Counted from the first letter of the stretch, positions 32,526 through 40,696 are shown. The stretch: DNA of 64,000 nucleotides from an uncultured Bacteroides sp. (GCF_963677945.1 NZ_OY782578.1:1674001-1738000); one strand, 5' to 3'. The notes: generated by a model not told the origin, from the sequence alone. Translations and numbers: made by a program.

Positions 32526-33710
32526 ATGGCTTACAAAAAAGTTTATCTGAAATCGGGGAAAGAAGAATCGCTGAAGCGTTTCCATCCCTGGATTTTTTCA
32601 GGAGCAATTAGTCGCTTCGAGGGAGAACCAGAAGAGGGTGAAATTGTAGATGTGTATACTTCAAAAAAGGAGTTTATTGCTTTAGGACACTTCCAGGTGG
32701 GAAGTATCGCAGTAAGGGTTCTTTCTTTTAAACAAGAAGAGGTAAACCATGATTTCTGGGTTAAGAAATTTGAAGTTGCTTACGACTTACGAAAAGGTAT
32801 AGGGTTGGCTGGTAACCCTACCAATAATACATACAGACTGGTTCATGGTGAAGGTGATAATCTTCCAGGATTAATCATTGATGTTTATGCCAAAACAGCT
32901 GTTATGCAAGCTCATTCAGTAGGAATGCACGTTTACCGTATGGAAATAGCCAGTGCTCTTTCTCAAGTAATGGGTGATGCAATTGAGAATATATATTATA
33001 AGTCGGAAACAACATTGCCTTTTAAAGCTGATTTAGGACAAGAAAATGGTTTTATCAAAGGTGGTAGCTCTGATAATATTGCTCAAGAATATGGATTGAA
33101 ATTCCATGTAGACTGGCTGAAAGGACAGAAAACCGGATTCTTTGTTGACCAAAGGGAAAACCGTGCTTTGTTAGAGAGGTATGCAAAAGACCGTTCTGTG
33201 CTCAATATGTTTTGCTATACAGGTGGTTTTTCTTTTTATGCAATGCGTGGAGGCGCCAATCTGGTTCATTCAGTAGATAGTTCTGCTAAAGCAATTGACT
33301 TGACTAATAAAAATGTTGAACTGAATTTCCCTGGAGATGCTCGTCATACAGCTTATGCAGAAGATGCGTTTAAGTATCTGGATAGAATGGGAGATCAGTA
33401 CGATTTGATTATTCTCGACCCTCCGGCTTTTGCAAAACACAGAGCTGCGCTTCATAATGCTTTGCAAGGATACAAGAAATTAAATGCTAAAGCTTTCGAG
33501 AAGATTAAACCGGGCGGCATATTGTTTACATTCTCTTGTTCGCAGGTTGTAACAAAAGACAATTTCCGTACAGCGGTGTTTACAGCGGCGGCAATGTCAG
33601 GTAGAAGTGTGAGGATTTTACATCAACTAACTCAGCCTGCAGATCATCCGGTAAATATTTATCACCCTGAGGGAGAATATCTGAAAGGGTTAGTATTATA
33701 TGTGGAATAA
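32526..33710 (+). CDS. PUA-domain SAM-dependent rRNA methyltransferase (RlmI/RlmK-like)
   Basis: 394 residues. An N-terminal PUA-like domain (~1-75, KRFHPWIFSGAISRFEG) is followed by a Rossmann methyltransferase: GFFVDQRENR, VLNMFCYTGGFSFYAMRGGA, and catalytic LIILDPPAFAKHR (~295-307). The family methylates 23S rRNA cytosine-5 (RlmI, m5C1962 in E. coli). The exact target here is inferred. It is the third gene of the plus-strand run after the exonuclease, with no gap. Confidence 0.93.
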   Translation: MAYKKVYLKSGKEESLKRFHPWIFSGAISRFEGEPEEGEIVDVYTSKKEFIALGHFQVGSIAVRVLSFKQEEVNHDFWVKKFEVAYDLRKGIGLAGNPTNNTYRLVHGEGDNLPGLIIDVYAKTAVMQAHSVGMHVYRMEIASALSQVMGDAIENIYYKSETTLPFKADLGQENGFIKGGSSDNIAQEYGLKFHVDWLKGQKTGFFVDQRENRALLERYAKDRSVLNMFCYTGGFSFYAMRGGANLVHSVDSSAKAIDLTNKNVELNFPGDARHTAYAEDAFKYLDRMGDQYDLIILDPPAFAKHRAALHNALQGYKKLNAKAFEKIKPGGILFTFSCSQVVTKDNFRTAVFTAAAMSGRSVRILHQLTQPADHPVNIYHPEGEYLKGLVLYVE

Positions 33711-33804
33711 GCGTTAATAATATAAAATCTGAAACTTTCGTGCAAAATATGTTAATATATTGAATGTTTTATGTGATATGCTATGTTACATAACATAATT
33801 ACTC

Positions 33805-33812
33805 TATATTTG
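33805..33812 (+). promoter_or_regulatory. -7 promoter element upstream of a short transcript (TATATTTG)
   Basis: TATATTTG between rlmI-like and the nuclease gene, 45 bp before the terminator at 33857-33884. Confidence 0.45.
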
Positions 33813-33856
33813 CATCATGTTTTTCATGGTATTAGATTTAAGGTTAATAAAGATTG

Positions 33857-33884
33857 GGTTGTCGTGATGACAGCCTTTTTTTTT
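33857..33884 (+). terminator. Plus-strand terminator in the rlmI-like/nuclease gap
   Basis: GGTTGTC / GACAGCC stem with one T-G wobble on the plus strand, a 5-nt loop and nine Ts. It lies 146 bp past the methyltransferase stop; its proximity to the promoter at 33805 suggests a short separate transcript. Confidence 0.85.
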
Positions 33885-33925
33885 ATAAATACCTTTGAAT
33901 AGATTCATCATCCCAAAATTATCCC

Positions 33926-33933
33926 TATATTTG
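33926..33933 (+). promoter_or_regulatory. -7 promoter element for the bifunctional nuclease operon (TATATTTG)
   Basis: TATATTTG, 26 bp before the GTG start at 33960. Confidence 0.5.
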
Positions 33934-33959
33934 CCACAAAGTCAAAAATTGGATTCAAA

Positions 33960-34535
33960 GTGGATAATAAAGTAGAACTTCGGGTATTAAATATTTCCAA
34001 CAGTCAGTTACAGGCAAATGCTTTCGCCTTAGTTTTAGAAGAAGTAAACGGGCCCCGTCAGTTGCCTGTTATTATTGGTTCTATCGAAGCACAAGCAATT
34101 GCTCTTAAGTTGAAGGGACTTACAACTCCTCGTCCTTTTACTCACGATTTATTTGTAACCTTTGCTGAATATCTTCAGACAAAACTCATACAGGTTTTTA
34201 TTTATAAGGCTAAAGATGGAATATTCTATTCTTACCTTTATTTTGAAAAGGAAGATGGAGAATCGTTTAAGGTAGATTCCAGAACATCCGATGCTGTTGC
34301 ATTGGCTCTTCGTTTTAGCTGTCTTATATATACAACTGAAGAAATTCTTAGTGCTGAAGGATATATTCCGGAAGTAGAAGACGAAAAAGATGAATCAGAA
34401 ATGTATTGTGAAACAATTGAATCATTAAAAGAATCTCTTTTACAGGCTATTAAGGATGAGGATTATGAACTGGCTTCTGAACTACGTGATGAAATAAAGC
34501 GAATAGAAGAGGAGGAAAAACGTTTAGATCAATAA
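33960..34535 (+). CDS. Bifunctional nuclease-family protein with UVR tail
   Basis: 191 residues with a GTG start. The in-frame context (GTG GAT AAT AAA) and the promoter at 33926 support it, and no ATG lies nearby in frame upstream. Residues ~1-135 form the DUF151/BFN domain (ALVLEEVNGPRQLPVIIGSIEAQAIALKLKG, THDLF, SRTSDAVALALRF). The C-terminus (~145-190) is a UvrB/UvrC-type UVR motif (LKESLLQAIKDEDYELASELRDEIKRIEEEEK). Plant and bacterial members show RNase/DNase activity, but the physiological role is unclear. It begins a five-gene plus-strand run ending with the FtsX-type permease. Confidence 0.9.
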   Translation: MDNKVELRVLNISNSQLQANAFALVLEEVNGPRQLPVIIGSIEAQAIALKLKGLTTPRPFTHDLFVTFAEYLQTKLIQVFIYKAKDGIFYSYLYFEKEDGESFKVDSRTSDAVALALRFSCLIYTTEEILSAEGYIPEVEDEKDESEMYCETIESLKESLLQAIKDEDYELASELRDEIKRIEEEEKRLDQ

Positions 34536-34554
34536 AGATTATACCCCTATAATA

Positions 34555-35253
34555 ATGCATGTATTTTATACTCCTGACATTTTAGTCAAAAATGAGCTAC
34601 CTGATGAAGAAGCTCAACACTGTCTGCGCGTATTACGATTGTCTCAAGGTGATGAGATTATGTTGACTGATGGAAAAGGCTTTTTTTATAAAGCCGAAAT
34701 CAGTTTGGCGACAGGAAAGAAATGTTTTGTATCTATCATAGAAACAATTCCACAAGAGAAATTCTGGCCGTGCCATTTGCACATTGCTATGGCTCCCACT
34801 AAAAACATGGATCGTAATGAATGGTTTGCAGAGAAAGCTACCGAGATAGGTTTTGATGAACTGACTTTTCTTAACTGTCGTTTTTCGGAAAGGAAAGTGA
34901 TAAAGGCGGAACGGATTGAAAAAATTCTTGTTTCTGCTATTAAACAGTCGCTCAAAGCAAACCTCCCCGTTTTAAATGAAATGACTGATTTCAATAAATT
35001 TGTTTCCCGTGATTTACCCGGACAGAAGTTTATTGCACATTGTTACGAGGGTGAGAAACCTTTATTGAAAGATGTTCTCCGAAAGGGAGAAGATGCAGTA
35101 GTACTGATTGGTCCGGAAGGGGACTTTAGTCCGGAAGAAGTAGAAAAAGCGCTTTCAAAAGGTTTCCAGCCAATCAGTCTTGGAAAATCCCGGTTGCGTA
35201 CTGAAACTGCAGCACTTGTGGCGTGCCATACTATGAATCTGATGAATCAATAA
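34555..35253 (+). CDS. rsmE: 16S rRNA m3U1498 methyltransferase RsmE
   Basis: 232 residues, normal length. It is a SPOUT-fold methyltransferase with an N-terminal PUA-like domain starting MHVFYTPDI. The trefoil-knot SAM site is VVLIGPEGDFSPEEVEKA (~182-199) and the conserved LGKSRLRTETAALVA follows it. It methylates U1498 of 16S rRNA. It follows the nuclease gene by 19 bp and precedes the DUF4836 lipoprotein by 15 bp. Confidence 0.97.
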   Translation: MHVFYTPDILVKNELPDEEAQHCLRVLRLSQGDEIMLTDGKGFFYKAEISLATGKKCFVSIIETIPQEKFWPCHLHIAMAPTKNMDRNEWFAEKATEIGFDELTFLNCRFSERKVIKAERIEKILVSAIKQSLKANLPVLNEMTDFNKFVSRDLPGQKFIAHCYEGEKPLLKDVLRKGEDAVVLIGPEGDFSPEEVEKALSKGFQPISLGKSRLRTETAALVACHTMNLMNQ

Positions 35254-35268
35254 AATTATATATTAGCT

Positions 35269-36804
35269 ATGAATAAAACAAAATTCTTTTTCCGCTTATC
35301 TGTGCTGTTGATTGCAGTACTGATACTGGGCTCTTGTTCTAAAGGTAAAGAGTATACAAGAGTTATTCCTTCTAATGCTTCACTGGTTGTATCATTTGAT
35401 ATTCAGTCAATCATTAAGAAAAGTGGCTTGATGGATAATAAGGAATCTATAATGAAGAATCTTACGGCCTCTTTGAATAATGAAAAGCTGGCAAAGATGG
35501 TTCAAAATCCTTCCGAGGCCGGTTTATCCCTCGAGAATAAAGCCTATTTTTTTGTTACGTCAAAAGATGAGCCTGCTGTATTGTTTAAAGTGTCCGATGA
35601 AGATAAACTTGAAGATGCTTTCGGACTGATGCAGAATGAAGGAATCTGTGATGCTATTGAGAGAAACGGTGATTTCTCAACTGTAATACTTCGTGGATAT
35701 GGTATTTGTGCATTCGATGAAAGTACTTTGCTTGTAATAGAGACTAGTAATGCTCGCTCATTGCCGGTGAAAGAACAGGTTGAGAAAATGATGCACACCA
35801 CTGAAGGAGTAAGCATTGCTTCAAATAAGGGCTTCCAAAAGATGATTGAGAAGAAAAGTGATATCGGATTATATGGTTCTTTTGCTTCACTACCTCAGCT
35901 TACATCTATGTCAATGAGTCTGGGACTTCCCGAAGATGCTGACATGCGCCAAATGATGGTGCTTGCCCAAATTAATTTCGAGAATGGAAAGGTTACAATG
36001 GAAGGTGAGTATTATACAGACAATGAATCTTTAAAAACATACATTAAGAAGCAAGCCGAGATGGGTGGAAAGATTAACCATACTTTCCTTAAACGTATTC
36101 CTGCATCCTCATTGGCTTACCTTTCCATGAATGTAAAAGGTGATAAGCTTTATGACATGTTAATGAGTGGTACCGAGTTTAAGAATATGGTTAGAGACTC
36201 TCGTCTAACTCCCGGATTCGATTTGAAGAAGAGCGTAAACTCATTAAAAGGTGATGTTGCTATTGCTGTAACAAATGTTAGTGCAAATGGAACTCCTTCT
36301 TTATTGGCTTATGCCGAGGTTAGTGACCCTTCGGCTGCAGGAATTGTTTACGCATTTAAAAAAGATTTCGACGAAGTTGGTCTGACTGTTGCTTCTTCTG
36401 GAAAAAATGAATATGTGGTAAAGAGTGCCATGCTTCCTACTCCAATCCGTTTTGGAGTAAGAGGTAATTATTTCTATCTCACCAACGATGATAATCTCTA
36501 TAAGAATATAGGTAAGGACGTTGCAAATTCGCTTGCAAATGCTAAGTATGAAAATATAAAGAGTGATGCAAAGGGTTACTTCGTTCTGGATATGGATAAT
36601 GTAATGAAACTGCCAATGGTGAGCAATGCATTTGGACGTTTCGGATCACAAGGAAATATGGTTCAATCTATCCTTGCCGGATTCTCTTATGCTGAAGCAT
36701 ATAACAAAGACGATCAAAAGAGTGTGGTTAATATCTATTTTAAGAATAAAAATGAAAATGTTCTGAAGCAACTTATCACAGGATTAAAGAAAGTGCTTGG
36801 ATAG
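35269..36804 (+). CDS. DUF4836 lipoprotein
   Basis: 511 residues. The signal ends in lipobox LGSC (Cys23). The mature protein starts SKGKEYTRVIPSNASLVVSFDIQSIIKKSG, the hallmark of DUF4836, a Bacteroidetes surface or periplasmic lipoprotein family without known function. The remainder is beta-rich with repeated strand patterns. It lies between rsmE (15 bp) and an unusual ABC ATPase/FtsX permease pair (26 bp), which makes a role as transporter substrate or partner lipoprotein possible. Function inferred only from context. Confidence 0.88.
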   Translation: MNKTKFFFRLSVLLIAVLILGSCSKGKEYTRVIPSNASLVVSFDIQSIIKKSGLMDNKESIMKNLTASLNNEKLAKMVQNPSEAGLSLENKAYFFVTSKDEPAVLFKVSDEDKLEDAFGLMQNEGICDAIERNGDFSTVILRGYGICAFDESTLLVIETSNARSLPVKEQVEKMMHTTEGVSIASNKGFQKMIEKKSDIGLYGSFASLPQLTSMSMSLGLPEDADMRQMMVLAQINFENGKVTMEGEYYTDNESLKTYIKKQAEMGGKINHTFLKRIPASSLAYLSMNVKGDKLYDMLMSGTEFKNMVRDSRLTPGFDLKKSVNSLKGDVAIAVTNVSANGTPSLLAYAEVSDPSAAGIVYAFKKDFDEVGLTVASSGKNEYVVKSAMLPTPIRFGVRGNYFYLTNDDNLYKNIGKDVANSLANAKYENIKSDAKGYFVLDMDNVMKLPMVSNAFGRFGSQGNMVQSILAGFSYAEAYNKDDQKSVVNIYFKNKNENVLKQLITGLKKVLG

Positions 36805-36830
36805 AACTGATTTTAAATTGAATTGCATCA

Positions 36831-37475
36831 ATGAATAACATTAACTTACTGCAAACTCTACCTAATGTGTTTGCCGAACGCGAATCAATTGTTTCGGAAG
36901 TCTGGAAAAAAAATCTGGAGTTCTGCAAAGGAGAAATTTATCTGATAGAAGCGGATTCAGGTACAGGTAAGTCTTCGCTTTGTAGTTATATCTATGGCTA
37001 TCGGAACGATTATCAGGGAACTTTTAATTTTGATAAAGAGAACATCCGGAATCTTTCTGTTTCTAAATGGGTAGATGTCAGAAAGCAATCTTTGAGTATG
37101 CTTTTTCAGGAACTGAGACTTTTTTCAGAACTCACAGCACTGGAGAATATTCAGTTAAAAAATAGCCTTACCGGCTATAAATCTAAAAAAGAGATTGAAA
37201 CTTTGTTTGAAGCTATGGGAATAGATGATAAATATAATTCCAAAGTAGGCAAACTATCTTTCGGACAACAACAGCGCGTGGCGTTTATCCGATCCCTTTG
37301 TCAGCCTTTCGATTTTATATTCCTCGATGAACCAATCAGTCACCTTGACGAAACCAACGGTCAGATTATGGGTGATCTTTTGATGCAGGAAGTGAAAAAG
37401 CAGGGAGCAGGCGTTATTGTAACGTCTATTGGTAAACATATTGAGTTGAACTACAATAAAATATTTAAGCTATGA
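36831..37475 (+). CDS. ABC transporter ATPase, atypical MacB/LolD-like
   Basis: 214 residues, small for the family. Present: a Walker A variant EADSGTGKSSL (Ala for the first Gly), Q-loop LFQELRLF, signature LSFGQQQRVAFIRSL (~142-156), Walker B FIFLDEP and D-loop SHLDE. The switch (H-loop) position reads VIVTSIGKHI, with no His at the expected place, so hydrolysis may be altered. The neighbouring permease (4-bp overlap) is FtsX-like, so together they form a MacB/LolCDE/FtsEX-class mechanotransmission system. Specific role unknown; see findings. Confidence 0.88.
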   Translation: MNNINLLQTLPNVFAERESIVSEVWKKNLEFCKGEIYLIEADSGTGKSSLCSYIYGYRNDYQGTFNFDKENIRNLSVSKWVDVRKQSLSMLFQELRLFSELTALENIQLKNSLTGYKSKKEIETLFEAMGIDDKYNSKVGKLSFGQQQRVAFIRSLCQPFDFIFLDEPISHLDETNGQIMGDLLMQEVKKQGAGVIVTSIGKHIELNYNKIFKL

Positions 37476-38677
37476 AACTTGTTTGGAAACTTCTCCGTCA
37501 ACATATAAGCCTGGGCCAGTTATGCGGCTTTTTCTTCGCCAATCTATTTGGTATGATGATTGTAGCATTGAGCGTACAATTTTATAAAGACATTGCGCCC
37601 GTATTTACTCAAGGTGATAGTTTTATTAAGAAAGACTTTATAACCGTAACTAAAAAGATAAGCACGCTTGGCTCAATAGCCGGTGCAAACAACTCTTTTG
37701 CACAAGATGATATTGATGAAATTAAATCTCAGTCTTTTACAAAGAGCGTAGGTGCATTTATGCCTTCGCAATTTTCCGTTACAGCCGGATTTGGCATGCA
37801 GGAATCAGATTTTCGTCTTGCAACAGAGATGTTTTTTGAATCAGTACCCAATGAGTACGTTGATGTAAGTCTTGATAAATGGCATTTCGATAAGAATTCT
37901 AACTCAATTCCAATTATTATCCCTCGTAACTACCTCAACCTTTACAACTTTGGTTTTGCACAGGCACGTAGTCTTCCTAAACTATCCGAAGGATTGATGG
38001 GGATGATTAAGGTGGATCTTGTAATCCGTGCTAACGATGGACGGATAGCTAAATATAAGGGACGAATTGTAGGCTTCTCTAATCGTTTAAATACCATTCT
38101 TGTTCCGGAAGAGTTTATGAACTGGGCTAACAGTACATTTGCTCCCGACAAGGAAGTGCAGCCATCCCGGTTAATTGTGGAAGTGAAAAACCCAGCCGAT
38201 GAAAAAATAGCTCAATTCTTCCAGAAAAGAGGCTACGAAACAGAAGATAACAAACTGGATGCCGGAAAAACAACTTACTTCCTGAAACTGATTACCGGTA
38301 TTGTGCTGGCAGTAGGATTGCTTATCAGTGTTCTTTCGTTCTACATTTTGATGCTTAGTATTTACCTGTTATTGCAGAAAAATACTACAAAACTGGAGAA
38401 CCTCTTGCTGATAGGGTATAGCCCCGGACGAGTAGCCTTGCCATACCAGATACTTACGTTAGGGCTTAACTTCGTCGTTTTAATTTTAGCTATATTATTG
38501 GTCGGTTGGGCGCGTTCCTATTACATGGGAGTTGTAGCATCGCTCTTCCCGCAAATAGCTGCAGGATCAATCATCCCGGCTGTTGTTATCGGAACAACTC
38601 TGTTTGTTGTAGTCTCTTCTATGAATATTGTAGCCATCCGCAAAAAGGTTCAATCCATTTGGATGCATAAATCATAG
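37472..38677 (+). CDS. FtsX/MacB-type permease
   Basis: 401 residues. One N-terminal transmembrane helix (~15-38), a large periplasmic domain (~40-265) and three C-terminal helices (~272-298, 323-345, 360-385) give the four-helix FtsX topology of mechanotransmission ABC systems. It overlaps the ATPase by 4 bp (ATGA), so the two are translationally coupled. With the upstream DUF4836 lipoprotein it could handle lipoproteins or regulate an envelope enzyme. The exact class (Lol-like versus FtsEX-like) cannot be settled from sequence alone. Confidence 0.87.
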   Translation: MKLVWKLLRQHISLGQLCGFFFANLFGMMIVALSVQFYKDIAPVFTQGDSFIKKDFITVTKKISTLGSIAGANNSFAQDDIDEIKSQSFTKSVGAFMPSQFSVTAGFGMQESDFRLATEMFFESVPNEYVDVSLDKWHFDKNSNSIPIIIPRNYLNLYNFGFAQARSLPKLSEGLMGMIKVDLVIRANDGRIAKYKGRIVGFSNRLNTILVPEEFMNWANSTFAPDKEVQPSRLIVEVKNPADEKIAQFFQKRGYETEDNKLDAGKTTYFLKLITGIVLAVGLLISVLSFYILMLSIYLLLQKNTTKLENLLLIGYSPGRVALPYQILTLGLNFVVLILAILLVGWARSYYMGVVASLFPQIAAGSIIPAVVIGTTLFVVVSSMNIVAIRKKVQSIWMHKS

Positions 38678-38691
38678 AACGAAAAAATATA

Positions 38692-38812
38692 AATTTATCT
38701 GCCACCTGCTACTAAATTTTAGTAAATCGCCCTGTTTACTGGACTTTCAATAGGTGGCAGATAAATTATTAAAACACTTTATCTGCTACCAATTTCCACT
38801 ATCTGCCACTAC
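38692..38812. repeat. CTGCYAC heptamer element with 16-bp inverted arms
   Basis: Perfect 16-bp inverted arms (38692-38707 / 38752-38767) enclose a 44-nt loop that contains the palindrome ACTAAATTTTAGT (38711-38723). The heptamer CTGCYAC occurs at 38699, 38706, 38783 and 38803, and inverted at 38754. Confidence 0.8.
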
Positions 38813-38965
38813 TTCTTTTTATAAGTCTTCGATCAGGCTTTGTTATTATTGAAAAAGTTGAATCCAGCTTTAATAATTCACACAGAACTTTTTTAAATAT
38901 CACCTCAGAGTTATAACAATATCTCGTTTTACTCTGAAAAAAGTCTTAATCTGCTTTTTGTATTC

Positions 38966-39039
38966 TTGTACAGAAGAATGCATTCTTCTGTACAAAACAA
39001 TTAATTCATTTGTACAGAACAAATCTTTGTTTTGTACAA
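38966..39039. repeat. GTACA-type palindrome pair, copy B
   Basis: 38966-38995 is a perfect 30-bp palindrome beginning TTGTACAGAAGAATG. A spacer AACAATTAATTCATT follows, then 39010-39039 form 14-bp arms from TTGTACAGAACAAA with one wobble. The spacer and the following TGTACAGAA nearly match copy C at 62.4 kb. Confidence 0.85.
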
Positions 39040-39437
39040 CACTGCAATAATCTTATTCCTGAGAAATACAATACGCATAAAGATATATATACACTTCACC
39101 TTCTCAAGAATCTTGTATTTTTTTATCTTTTTATAATTATATAAAATAGTAAAGAGTATTGAATTATAAATAATAAAAACTGATTTATAAAACAGTAATA
39201 TTTAATCTGTTTATTATAAGGGTTTTATAAGTTTTAATATTTAATGATGGTTAATAAGTGTATATTAATTCAAGAGATTAAATGTTGAAATTATTATTTA
39301 ATAGGCTTTTCAGAGATTAACGTTGTTCAATGTAAAATAACAAACGTTTTTTTAGGTTAAAATTATAACAGGTTTAAAAACTTTATACTTCGGGCCATGT
39401 TTTATAAATAGTTTTTAAGTAAACAATATTTAAACTG

Positions 39438-39463
39438 AGAATATGTGTCAAGAATATGTGTCA
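39438..39463. repeat. Perfect 13-bp tandem duplication
   Basis: AGAATATGTGTCA occurs twice without a gap, immediately before the shared fimbrillin leader motif. Confidence 0.85.
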
Positions 39464-39478
39464 ATAACTATTTAATTA
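39459..39478 (+). promoter_or_regulatory. Leader motif shared by both fimbrillin genes, copy 1
   Basis: TGTCAATAACTATTTAATTA, 14 bp before the first fimbrillin ATG, differs at one position from the copy at 43276-43295. Confidence 0.6.
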
Positions 39479-39492
39479 AAACATGATTGATT

Positions 39493-40584
39493 ATGAAAAG
39501 CAGATTTTTATTTTTAGTAGGAATCGGAGCTCTGTTAGCTATGAGCTCTTGTTCAAAGGATGAAGAAAATTTAGTTGTGAAGAGTGGTGAACCTGCAACA
39601 TTGACTTTAACTATTAAAGGAAGTAATGTGAGTACTCGTATTTCTGGAAGTTTACCTGATTATAATTCTACAGAAGGTAAGATTAATGATGTGATCGTAG
39701 GGTTATTCGATGCTTCTGGTAATACAGATGTTATATCATATGGTACTCTTGTGGATAATAAAATTACTATAAAAGGAACTCCTGGTCTTCGAACTATAAT
39801 TGTTGTTGCTAATCCTAATAGCGCAAATCAGTTTGCTGGTATAACTAATATAACTGATTTTCGTCATAAATCACTTATTCTTCCAAGTGTTCAAGTGAGT
39901 GATGATCTTCCTATGGCAGGTGAGACAACATATACATTAGTAGCAAACAGTACAGTATCAACATCTATTGCTGTTAAGCGTCTTGTTGCAAGAGTTCAAT
40001 TAATTGGTCTTTCAACGCAATTTGACCCTAATGGACAGTATAATAATGCAACTTTCAAAGCAACCAAAGTATTTATGTTTAACGCGATGAGTAAATCTTA
40101 TGTTGATGGTACTGTTACATCTGAACCTTGGCAAGGATGGAGCAATACTTTGTTGTTACCTTCACCATTGGTTACTCCAACCTTTAATTTATCACTCGGG
40201 AATGATTTAAATCTAGCTTTTCCTGGTGCAACATATTCACCTAATAATTATTTTTATACATTCGCAAATATTCTTCCAGCTACCCAAAGTGTTACTGAAT
40301 TAAATAATGCAACAAGGTTAGTTATTCAAGGAGAATTTGATCCTGATGGAATTGGTACTTCTTTTGCGTCATCTATAGTTTATTATCCTATAATTGTAAA
40401 TAGAGACGTTACTCCTACTATAGAGGATTCTGGTATTACACGAAATAATATTTATTCTTATACAGTAGTTATTAAGAATAAAGGTGTTAATGATCCAATT
40501 ACAATACTTGATCCTGCGTCAGTTACTTTGACAGTATCCGTAGATCCATGGATAACATATACTGACCAGCCTGTTGAATTCTAA
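39493..40584 (+). CDS. Fimbrillin-like lipoprotein 1 (FimA/Mfa1 type V pilin)
   Basis: 363 residues from MKSRFLFLVG; a TTG two codons upstream is less likely. The lipobox is MSSC (Cys20). The mature start PATLTLTIKGSNVSTR ends at Arg49, where type V pilins are cleaved by an Arg-specific protease to permit strand-exchange polymerisation; cleavage here is inferred. It shares with the second fimbrillin GQYnnATFKAtkVFMFNAM, ATRLVIqGeF, YYPIIVNR and NIYsYTVVIKNKG. These are assembled as surface fimbriae in Bacteroidales. A terminator at 40618-40665 follows, then the putative tip gene. Confidence 0.88.
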   Translation: MKSRFLFLVGIGALLAMSSCSKDEENLVVKSGEPATLTLTIKGSNVSTRISGSLPDYNSTEGKINDVIVGLFDASGNTDVISYGTLVDNKITIKGTPGLRTIIVVANPNSANQFAGITNITDFRHKSLILPSVQVSDDLPMAGETTYTLVANSTVSTSIAVKRLVARVQLIGLSTQFDPNGQYNNATFKATKVFMFNAMSKSYVDGTVTSEPWQGWSNTLLLPSPLVTPTFNLSLGNDLNLAFPGATYSPNNYFYTFANILPATQSVTELNNATRLVIQGEFDPDGIGTSFASSIVYYPIIVNRDVTPTIEDSGITRNNIYSYTVVIKNKGVNDPITILDPASVTLTVSVDPWITYTDQPVEF

Positions 40585-40617
40585 TTCTTGATCAATAGCA
40601 ATTAAAAACACTAACAG

Positions 40618-40665
40618 AAAAGGCAGGTTTCAACAATTTCTTGCCCAATGAGAAATCTGCCTTTT
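40618..40665 (+). terminator. Terminator or attenuator after fimbrillin 1
   Basis: Thirteen-bp arms AAAAGGCAGGTTT / AAATCTGCCTTTT with one G-T wobble on the plus strand, 34 bp past the stop and 32 bp before the tip gene. Partial read-through would give abundant pilin and scarce tip. Confidence 0.8.
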
Positions 40666-40696
40666 CATATCTTTTTAACCTAATAGAAACCTTATT

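Larger units (their letters stand above)
38678..39492. other. 815-bp intergenic region upstream of the fimbrial locus
   Basis: No gene seen. It holds the CTGCYAC element (38692-38812), the GTACA palindrome pair (38966-39039), a 13-bp tandem duplication (39438-39463) and the leader motif shared with the second fimbrillin (39459-39478). The rest is very AT-rich. No -33/-7 match is convincing; TATACTTCGG near 39387 is a weak candidate. Confidence 0.65.
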
